A stretch of DNA of 19,717 nucleotides. Origin: Thermoplasmata archaeon. Lineage in GTDB: Archaea; Thermoplasmatota; E2; UBA202; DSCA01. Position 1 is the first letter of the stretch. Each line of letters opens with the position of its first letter. The position numbers and the translations under genes are program-made. Shown here in pieces: positions 14,224 to 19,717 of this stretch. The notes below the pieces were generated by a model. It saw only the letters and a list, made by a program, of their open reading frames with translations, was not told the origin of the DNA and ran no database searches. The stretch lies in the NCBI GenBank assembly GCA_008297795.1, contig VBQP01000006.1, positions 1-19,717 of the forward strand, in the 5' to 3' direction.

Positions 14224-15483
14224 TCACATTATTGTTTCTTCTCTGGATGGTCCTGTTGAGATTATGTTTATGGGGACACCAAGCCACTCTGATATTGCCT
14301 TCAAATAGTTCTTTGCCTCAGGGGGAAGTTCATCATATCCTGTTATTCCTGCAGTCCTCTCCCATCCGTCCATTTCTTCATATAAGGGCTTGCATCTTGA
14401 AAGCGTTGAGAGAGAAGAAGGGAAGTTATCAATCTCCTCTCCGTCGCATTCATATGCCTTGCACAACTTCACCTTTTCCAGCCCGTCAAGAACGTCGAGT
14501 TTTGTTATTGCAATTTCATCCACATAGTTGACCCTGCATGCATATCTGGCGGCGACAAGGTCAAGCCATCCGCATCTCCTTTTTCTCCCTGTTGTGGTGC
14601 CGTACTCCCTGCCTTTCTCGACAAGATGGTCTCCCACTTCATCTTTCAGTTCTGTGGGCATTGGTCCTTCTCCCACTCTCGTGGTGTATGCCTTCAGCAC
14701 TCCAACAACTTTATCAAATCTTTTGGGACCCACGCCTGTTCCGATGGAGGCGCCGCCTGCCACAGGATGGGATGATGTTGTGTAAGGATATGTCCCGAAG
14801 TCGATATCGAGCATGCAGCCCTGCGCTCCTTCGAAAAGAACTGTTTTGTCTTCGTCAAGCATCGAATTGAGGTAAAGGGTCGTGTCTGTCACGTAATTTT
14901 TAAGTTTCCTTCCGTAAGATGAATATTCATCAAAAATTTCTTCAATGTCTATTTTTTTTCCTGCACCAAGGGCATCTATCATTGCCTGTTTTATGGGGAT
15001 TATTCTCTCAAGTTTTTCCCTCAGTGCCTGCTCGTCTATCAAATCCCCCATTCTTATGCCGAAACGTGAAATTTTATCTGCATAGCATGGTCCTATGCCT
15101 CTGCCTGTCGTTCCTATCTTTTTGTCTCCCAGAAGGTTTTCTTCAGCCCCGTCAAGAATGCGGTGATAGGGCATTATAATATTTGTTCTGTCGCTTATAT
15201 GTAGCGATGGCTCTATTCCCTCCTTCCTAAGCATTTCTATCTCCTGCAGCAGCACAGAGGGGTCCAGAACAACACCATTGCCAATTACAACCTCCTTTCC
15301 CTGTATCACTCCAGATGGTATGAGATGGAACTTATACTTTTTCCCGTTCACAATGACTGTATGTCCTGCATTGTTGCCTCCCTGGAAGCGGGCAACGCAA
15401 TCTGCGCGGTTTGAATAAAAATCAGTTATCTTCCCTTTGCCCTCGTCCCCCCACTGGAGCCCTACGAGAATTATGGCTGGCAT
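14224..15483 (-). CDS. purA: Adenylosuccinate synthetase
   Basis: A 419-residue adenylosuccinate synthetase, which condenses IMP and aspartate using GTP in the first step from IMP to AMP. It has the N-terminal phosphate-binding loop WGDEGKGK (11-18, Asp13 catalytic), FQGGNNAGHTV with the catalytic His, GTTGRGIGPCY for IMP binding, LFEGAQGCMLDIDFGTYPYTTSS, and KRFDKVVGVLKAYTTRVGEGP. The C-terminal GTP-binding part contains TTGRKRRCGWLD. The protein appears complete and normal. The ATG at 15483 has GGGGTG about ten bases upstream, a fair Shine-Dalgarno match. That site lies at the end of the coiled-coil gene, whose stop is 6 bp away, so the two are probably co-transcribed. Confidence 0.97.
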   Translation of the reverse strand: MPAIILVGLQWGDEGKGKITDFYSNRADCVARFQGGNNAGHTVIVNGKKYKFHLIPSGVIQGKEVVIGNGVVLDPSVLLQEIEMLRKEGIEPSLHISDRTNIIMPYHRILDGAEENLLGDKKIGTTGRGIGPCYADKISRFGIRMGDLIDEQALREKLERIIPIKQAMIDALGAGKKIDIEEIFDEYSSYGRKLKNYVTDTTLYLNSMLDEDKTVLFEGAQGCMLDIDFGTYPYTTSSHPVAGGASIGTGVGPKRFDKVVGVLKAYTTRVGEGPMPTELKDEVGDHLVEKGREYGTTTGRKRRCGWLDLVAARYACRVNYVDEIAITKLDVLDGLEKVKLCKAYECDGEEIDNFPSSLSTLSRCKPLYEEMDGWERTAGITGYDELPPEAKNYLKAISEWLGVPINIISTGPSREETIM

Positions 15484-15489
15484 CTGGAT

Positions 15490-16371
15490 TTACACCCCTA
15501 TTGAGATTTTTCCTTTTTTCTTCAACTCTTCTATGTGCTTTTCTATTATCTCATCTTCTTCTTCCAGCAGTTTTCTTGCCTTGACATTCTGCTCTTTTAC
15601 CAGATCCTTTGCCTTTTTATACCTGTTTTTCCTCTCCTCCTTTATTGCTATAACCTTGCCGAGCATTTCGACTGCTTTTCTGTGAATCTCGTCAGCCTTC
15701 TTTTTTGTTTCAACATATTCCTTATGTTTGTCATTTATCTCCTTTATAAGTTTTGAAACTTCTTCGACGATTTTTATATATTTCTCATGATACTGCTGGC
15801 TCTCCTGGTAGTATTTCACCACCATTTCGTGCTCCTTATCAGCCATGCTGAAAAGTTCGTCTATTGATTTGTCCAGGTCTGTAAGGTCAACTTCGACCTT
15901 TTTCTGCTTTTCCACTTCTTTCATAAGGCGTTCGTATTCCTTCTTTTTCTCCTTTATTTCTTTTATTATTCTCTCCTCTTCCTTCGGCTTCATGGGCCTT
16001 GTTTCCTGTTCGTACTCCAGCTTCCTGATTTCCAGTTTCAACTCCTTCGCTTTCAGAAATACGTTTCCCTGGTACATGCTTTTCTGCTTTCTCTTTGCCT
16101 GTATGAGAGATTTCCCCTGAGCCTGATATTCGGAGCGTTTCTTTTTGTGCTCTTTCATCTCCTTTACCAGGTCGTCCCTCATCTTCTTTACATTCTTCAT
16201 CTCTTCCAGCAGTTTCTTTTTCTCCTGATTTAAAAGGTTCCTCTCCTCTCGCAGCATTTTTGCTATTCTGTTAAGTTCATCTCTCTTTTCCTTGAGTTGC
16301 TGGTATTTCTCTTCGGATTTCCCGAGTTCCTCTTTAAGTTGCTTTGAGGAGAGAGAAAGAATTTCTTCCAT
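15490..16371 (-). CDS. Archaeal coiled-coil protein (COG1340-like)
   Basis: A protein of about 293 residues made almost entirely of charged heptad-type helix, rich in Lys and Glu, such as EKYQQLKEKRDELNRIAKML and EEKKKEYERLMKEVEKQKKV. It resembles the uncharacterised archaeal coiled-coil family COG1340. No catalytic motif, signal peptide or membrane segment is visible. A rod-like structural, DNA-organising or scaffold role is possible but unproven. ATG 16371 is chosen because a TATA-like box is centred 26 nt upstream. An in-frame ATG at 16389 (six residues longer) is the alternative, but it would leave only about 8 nt to that box. The repetitive composition makes similarity searches prone to false hits. 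purA follows after 6 bp. Confidence 0.82.
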   Translation of the reverse strand: MEEILSLSSKQLKEELGKSEEKYQQLKEKRDELNRIAKMLREERNLLNQEKKKLLEEMKNVKKMRDDLVKEMKEHKKKRSEYQAQGKSLIQAKRKQKSMYQGNVFLKAKELKLEIRKLEYEQETRPMKPKEEERIIKEIKEKKKEYERLMKEVEKQKKVEVDLTDLDKSIDELFSMADKEHEMVVKYYQESQQYHEKYIKIVEEVSKLIKEINDKHKEYVETKKKADEIHRKAVEMLGKVIAIKEERKNRYKKAKDLVKEQNVKARKLLEEEDEIIEKHIEELKKKGKISIGV

Positions 16372-16390
16372 GGGCAAGTATATACTCATC

Positions 16391-16404
16391 AAATAAAAAA
16401 TTTT
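16391..16404 (-). promoter_or_regulatory. TATA-like box of the coiled-coil gene
   Basis: On the minus strand AAAATTTTTTATTT is centred about 26 nt upstream of ATG 16371. It is the basis for choosing that start over ATG 16389. Confidence 0.4.
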
Positions 16405-16428
16405 GGAATGCTTTGAGCGTTCTGTCTT

Positions 16429-16453
16429 AAATCCTTAACAATTGTTAGGATTT
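16429..16453. repeat. Inverted repeat beside a rightward TATA box, candidate operator
   Basis: A perfect 12-bp palindrome TAACAATTGTTA (16436-16447) is extended by AAATCC on the left and GGATTT on the right, with one unpaired T. The right arm runs into TTTATATATC (16451-16460), a TATA-like box pointing right. The half-site TTAACAAT/ATTGTTA resembles that in the palindrome at the nreA promoter. There is no T-run after it in either direction, so a regulator site is preferred over a terminator. Confidence 0.45.
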
Positions 16454-16460
16454 ATATATC
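16451..16460 (+). promoter_or_regulatory. TATA-like box pointing to the small ORF
   Basis: TTTATATATC overlaps the right end of the inverted repeat. A start of transcription near 16481 would give a leader of about 28 nt ahead of the small ORF at 16509. Confidence 0.35.
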
Positions 16461-16508
16461 CCCAGAATATATGTCCTGAAAATCTATCTGTGCGGAGAAA
16501 AAGGAAAC

Positions 16509-16574
16509 ATGTGCAGACTAACGCAGGAGCAGTTCAACGAACTGAAGAAAAAAATCCTGAAAGGGGAAATTTGA
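16509..16574 (+). CDS. Possible small protein, 21 codons
   Basis: ATG at 16509 begins MCRLTQEQFNELKKK and ends after KILKGEI with a TGA. It is not a recognised protein. Supporting signs are a TATA-like box at 16451-16460, AAGGA just before the ATG (and GGAG a little further upstream), a helical Lys/Glu-rich composition, and a 5-bp gap to the convergent fhs stop that matches the tight convergent junctions elsewhere in the window. The same frame is open upstream to 16449 and reads LCGEKGNMC just before and across the ATG, but has no standard start there. It could instead be an untranslated RNA or chance. Confidence 0.3.
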   Translation: MCRLTQEQFNELKKKILKGEI

Positions 16575-16579
16575 GATTT

Positions 16580-18250
16580 TTAGAATAATCCTTCCGCTTT
16601 TCCATTCACTATATCCATTTTCTCTGCAGCGGGATGGGCAGGCAGCCCGGGCATTGTGGTTATCTTGCCAGTTATGGGTACAATAAATCCTGCACCTGCT
16701 GAGATTCTTATCTGCTTTATTGTGATTTTGAAATTTTCAGGCCTGCCTTTCAACTGGGGGTCGTCTGACAGCGAATACGGAGTTTTTGCCATGCACACCA
16801 GCAGGTCTTCCATATCCATCTTATTTATTATGCGTATGTCGTCCTCTGCAGCAACTGTGTAAACAATTTTTCCGGCGCCATAAATTTTTCTGGCAATTGT
16901 CTCTATTTTTTCCTTTATTCCCATGTCAGGAGAATAAAGATATCTGAAATTAGGCTTTCTGTTGTGGATTGTATCAACAACCTTGCCTGCAAGTTCTATG
17001 CCGCCCTCCCCTCCTTCGCTCCACACCTCAGAGACAGCCACTGCAACATTTTTCTCATTGCAGAATTTTTCCACCACCTCTATTTCCTCATTCCTATCAT
17101 TGGGAAATCTGTTTATTGCGACAACCACAGGTACTCCAAAAAGTGCAAGGTTCTCCAGATGTTTCTCCATGTTTTTCAGTCCTTTCTTTATCTCTTTCTC
17201 CCCTGCCTTTCCTGCCCTTGCTTCGTTCTGGCTCATTCCTCCATGGATTTTAAGAGCCCTTATTGAAACAACAAGAACTGCAACGTTCGGCTTTATCCCG
17301 TGCCTGCATACAATGTCAAAAAACTTCTCTGCACCAAGGTCGCTTCCAAAGCCTGCTTCTGTGACAAAATAGTCTGCAAGTTTGAGCCCCATTCTGGTCG
17401 CGATGAGGCTATTTGTTCCATGGGCAATGTTCGCAAAAGGTCCTCCGTGCACAAATGCAGGAACATGCTCCACTGTCTGTACAATGTTGGGTTTCAGTGC
17501 ATCATTGAGGAGCAGAGCCATTGCGCCAACAGCATTCAAATCAGAGGCTGTGACGGGTTTTTCTTCATAGGTATAGGCTGCTATTATCCTGGACAGCCTC
17601 TCTTTAAGTTCGTTCATATCCTTTGAGAGGCACAGAATTGCCATCACCTCTGATGCAGCTGTTATGGAAAATCTATCCTCTCTGGGCGTTCCGTTTACAG
17701 GTCCTCCGAGCCCGACGACTATATTGCGCAGGTTTCTGTCATTCATGTCCATGACACGGGGCCAGACAATATATCTTGGGTCTATGTGGAATCTGTCTCC
17801 GTGATATATGTGATTATCAAGCAGGGCGGAAAGCAAATTGTGGGCAGAGGTGACGGCACTCATGTCTCCTGTAAAATGAAGGTTTATATCCTCCATGGGC
17901 AGAACCTGTGAATATCCTCCTCCCGTCCCGCCGCCCTTCACCCCCATTGTAGGCCCAAGTGATGGTTCGCGTATTGCAAGTGCAACTTTCTTCCCCAGTT
18001 TTGCCAGCGCCTGCGCAAGCCCTATGGTGACTGTTGTCTTTCCTTCCCCCTCTGATGTTGGGTTTATCGTTGTCACAAGGATGAGTTTTCCATCCTCTCT
18101 TGCGTTTATCCTATTAAAAATGTCGAGGGAGACCTTTGCTTTATATCTTCCCCACGGTATAAGTTCATCTTCTCTTATGCCTATCTTCCCTGCTATTTCC
18201 GAAATCGGCTTGAGTTTCACCTCTCTCGCTATCTCAAGGTCGCTTTTCAT
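16580..18250 (-). CDS. fhs: Formate--tetrahydrofolate ligase
   Basis: A 556-residue formyltetrahydrofolate synthetase that reversibly joins formate, ATP and THF to give 10-formyl-THF. It has the P-loop PTSEGEGKTT (64-73), REPSLGPTMGVKGGGTGGGYSQVLPMEDINLHFTGD, HGGPFANIAHGTNS, the FVTEAGFGSDLGAEKF signature and VPVVVAINRFPND. The C-terminal end includes MPGLPAHPAAEKMDI. Length and motifs are complete. The ATG overlaps the fchA stop as ATGA (18250-18247), so the two are translationally coupled. In this operon it can act in the direction of formate and ATP formation from formyl-THF, or feed formate into the THF pool; the sequence does not decide. Among archaea this enzyme is patchy and is known in THF-using lineages such as the Thermoplasmata. 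Confidence 0.97.
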   Translation of the reverse strand: MKSDLEIAREVKLKPISEIAGKIGIREDELIPWGRYKAKVSLDIFNRINAREDGKLILVTTINPTSEGEGKTTVTIGLAQALAKLGKKVALAIREPSLGPTMGVKGGGTGGGYSQVLPMEDINLHFTGDMSAVTSAHNLLSALLDNHIYHGDRFHIDPRYIVWPRVMDMNDRNLRNIVVGLGGPVNGTPREDRFSITAASEVMAILCLSKDMNELKERLSRIIAAYTYEEKPVTASDLNAVGAMALLLNDALKPNIVQTVEHVPAFVHGGPFANIAHGTNSLIATRMGLKLADYFVTEAGFGSDLGAEKFFDIVCRHGIKPNVAVLVVSIRALKIHGGMSQNEARAGKAGEKEIKKGLKNMEKHLENLALFGVPVVVAINRFPNDRNEEIEVVEKFCNEKNVAVAVSEVWSEGGEGGIELAGKVVDTIHNRKPNFRYLYSPDMGIKEKIETIARKIYGAGKIVYTVAAEDDIRIINKMDMEDLLVCMAKTPYSLSDDPQLKGRPENFKITIKQIRISAGAGFIVPITGKITTMPGLPAHPAAEKMDIVNGKAEGLF

Positions 18251-18870
18251 AATCCCTCTTCCACAATCTCTTTTGCATATGCAAGTTTTTCATCTGCCCT
18301 GCCCTGTAATTCCTTCACCCTTGCTGTCATTTTCTCGACAAATCCCTCGTCCTTTATTCCGGACAGGTTTATTCTCACGTTCAGCAATGCAGCGTTCAGG
18401 GAGGCATGGGCGAGCAGGGCTGAGGAGCCGGCATCTGTTATCGAGTTTTTGTTGCCAATGCCTGCGACCACAACTGCATGCTCAAGTACTTCCATGCATT
18501 TTTCCGCGGTCTCCATCGGAACAGAGGCAGCAAGTTTGAATGCTTCCTGAATGGCAGCCGCCCTTCTTTCCTTCTCCTCTTCATTCCCCTTTGGCATGCG
18601 GAATGCTTCCATGACCCTGTCGAAAGCCCCTGCATCCTCATCAACTATCTCCACCAAACGTTCTCTGCATAGCACAAGTTTTTCTTTCTCACTCTTCACT
18701 TCCTCCTGCACGTCTTCATATTTTTCCTTTCCTATGGTGAGATTGCAGACCATTTCAGCCAGCGAGGCAGCCATTGCTCCCCCGAGGGCGGCGGCGCTCC
18801 CCCCGCCAGGCGTCGGCATCCCGCTTGCGAGTTCTTGGATAAATTCCTCAACGCTTTCTTTCACCATCAT
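18247..18870 (-). CDS. fchA: Formimino-THF cyclodeaminase / methenyl-THF cyclohydrolase (FTCD_C family)
   Basis: A 207-residue all-helical protein of the cyclodeaminase/FchA family. In FTCD enzymes this domain turns 5-formimino-THF into 5,10-methenyl-THF plus ammonia; stand-alone FchA proteins hydrolyse methenyl-THF to 10-formyl-THF. The diagnostic N-terminal motif is GMPTPGGGSAAALGGAMAASLAEMVCNLTIGK (about 17-48). The later helical segments IPMETAEKC-like VPMETAEKCMEVL and NKNSITDAGSSALLAHASLNAALLNVRINL are also typical. Context with ftcD favours cyclodeaminase, context with fhs favours cyclohydrolase, and both are possible. The start ATG overlaps the ftcD stop as ATGA (18870-18867). A second in-frame ATG follows directly. 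Confidence 0.93.
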   Translation of the reverse strand: MMVKESVEEFIQELASGMPTPGGGSAAALGGAMAASLAEMVCNLTIGKEKYEDVQEEVKSEKEKLVLCRERLVEIVDEDAGAFDRVMEAFRMPKGNEEEKERRAAAIQEAFKLAASVPMETAEKCMEVLEHAVVVAGIGNKNSITDAGSSALLAHASLNAALLNVRINLSGIKDEGFVEKMTARVKELQGRADEKLAYAKEIVEEGL

Positions 18871-19717
18871 TTTATCTGCTCCAGCAAACGTTTTTCCAGA
18901 ACCTGCTTTTCATCAAAATTTTCGAGTTGAAGGTAAAAATCAGCCACCGCTATCAACGCTTCCATTGGAATAAGCCCCACTATCTCGCTTCCTATGATGT
19001 TTACACCGTAGCGCTCCGCCTCTCTCTTTATTGTCTCAAAAACTCGGAATAACGGCGTTCCTTTGTAATTCACCATATTCATTGAAACCTGAACAATTCC
19101 TCTCTCCTTTATTTCAAATCCCATTGCTTTGACGTAACGATATCCGCCGCTGCTGTGCCTTACAGCCTTTGCTATGTTCTTTGCAATTGATATGTCATTT
19201 GTGGAAAGATTAACATTGAATGCTATGAGGAAGAATCTTGCCCCCACAGCAGTTGCACCTGCAGTCGGATGTATGTGGTTGGGCCCGAAGTCCGGCTTTT
19301 TATCGTCATTTTTTCCTATTTCCTCCTTCAAACCCTCGAACTCCCCGCGCCTCACATTCACAAGATTTTTTCTGTCAGGGCGTGTCGCAGCCTCTTCATA
19401 TAAATAGCACGGCACTCCTGCCTTTTCCGAAAATTCAGATGCAAATTGTTTAGCGAGCTCAATGCATTCCTCCATTGTTGTTCCCATAAGAGGTATGAAT
19501 GGCACAACATCCATTGCCCCCATTCTGGGATGCTCTCCCTTGTGCCTGTTCATGTCTATGAGTTCGACCGCCTTCATAGACATTGCAAGCGCCGCCTTTT
19601 TCACCTCCTCCGGCTCGCCTATGAACGTCACATCTGTTCTGTTATGGTCGGCATCGGGCGAATAATCGAGTATTTTGACGTTGAACTTTCTGGCTTCATC
19701 TATTATTGCCTCTATAA
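18867..19717 (-). CDS. ftcD: Glutamate formiminotransferase (5' end outside window)
   Basis: The visible 282 residues of a formiminotransferase, which moves the formimino group from N-formimino-L-glutamate (the histidine breakdown product) to THF. The frame is open to the window edge, and a GTG at 19631 is internal, because residues before it (LDYSPDADHNRTDVTFIGEP) match the family's N-terminal D.DHNR..TF.G block. The catalytic His lies in NRHKGEHPRMGAMDVVPFIPL. Further family blocks are RPDRKNLVNVRRGEFEGL, PDFGPNHIHPTAGATAVGAR and FLIAFNVNLST. Roughly the first 15-20 residues are missing. The transferase is a separate gene here, whereas mammalian FTCD is a fusion of this protein with the next gene's product. 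The operon order is ftcD-fchA-fhs. Confidence 0.95.
   Translation of the reverse strand, partial: IEAIIDEARKFNVKILDYSPDADHNRTDVTFIGEPEEVKKAALAMSMKAVELIDMNRHKGEHPRMGAMDVVPFIPLMGTTMEECIELAKQFASEFSEKAGVPCYLYEEAATRPDRKNLVNVRRGEFEGLKEEIGKNDDKKPDFGPNHIHPTAGATAVGARFFLIAFNVNLSTNDISIAKNIAKAVRHSSGGYRYVKAMGFEIKERGIVQVSMNMVNYKGTPLFRVFETIKREAERYGVNIIGSEIVGLIPMEALIAVADFYLQLENFDEKQVLEKRLLEQIK

Noticed and set aside
17895..18539. A 214-codon plus-strand frame opposite fhs and fchA.
   Set aside because: It covers two well-supported overlapping genes on the other strand, and its composition is typical of an antisense shadow frame.
1..19717. A mobile element, CRISPR array, toxin-antitoxin or other defence system.
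   Set aside because: I found no transposase, integrase, direct-repeat array, att-like duplication or defence-gene motif. Almost all of the sequence is explained by housekeeping genes.

Overview
The window is a gene-dense stretch of an archaeal chromosome. It carries archaeal-type informational genes: an MCM replicative helicase, prefoldin beta, NMD3, an archaeal-type AspRS, the Nre DNA-repair protein, and the archaeal families UPF0058 and DUF424. Promoters look archaeal, with AT-rich TATA-like boxes repeatedly placed about 24-30 nt upstream of start codons, which suggests many leaderless mRNAs. A tetrahydrofolate-linked one-carbon operon (ftcD-fchA-fhs) instead of only methanopterin genes, plus a hydrogenase maturation gene (hypF), would fit a euryarchaeon of the Thermoplasmata type. 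That lineage call is an inference from gene content and was not tested.

Layout from left to right. Bases 1-672 (+) hold the 3' end of hypF, which abuts the convergent aspS (-). aspS is intact in sequence except for one frameshift at an A6 run. Upstream of aspS on the minus strand are an MJ0406-like nucleoside kinase, a UPF0058 protein, a spore-photolyase-like radical SAM protein overlapping nre, and a secreted three-thioredoxin/CcdA membrane protein. A 55-bp divergent promoter (7253-7307) separates this block from a MEMO-family gene (+), which abuts prefoldin beta (-). A second divergent promoter region (8526-8649) starts the + strand cluster mcm - DUF424 - nmd3 - HAD phosphatase. Next come a secreted clan-A glycoside hydrolase and an HD-domain protein, each with its own TATA box. 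The HD gene ends 1 bp from the convergent purA (-), which follows a coiled-coil gene. A 190-bp gap (16390-16579) holds an inverted repeat, a TATA-like box and a possible 21-codon ORF. The right end is the minus-strand operon ftcD (5' end cut off by the window) - fchA - fhs, joined by two ATGA stop/start overlaps.

How the genes work together. The ftcD-fchA-fhs operon could move the formimino group of formiminoglutamate (from histidine breakdown) onto tetrahydrofolate, release ammonia, and make methenyl-/formyl-THF. Fhs links that pool to formate and ATP. The nre/radical SAM pair looks like a PCNA-linked DNA repair unit with a palindromic operator candidate at its promoter. The mcm cluster mixes replication and ribosome biogenesis.

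I saw no mobile element, CRISPR array, tRNA, rRNA or recognisable defence system. The points most worth a second look are the aspS frameshift, the two TTAACAAT-type inverted repeats, the Trx3-CcdA fusion, and the compact one-carbon operon.
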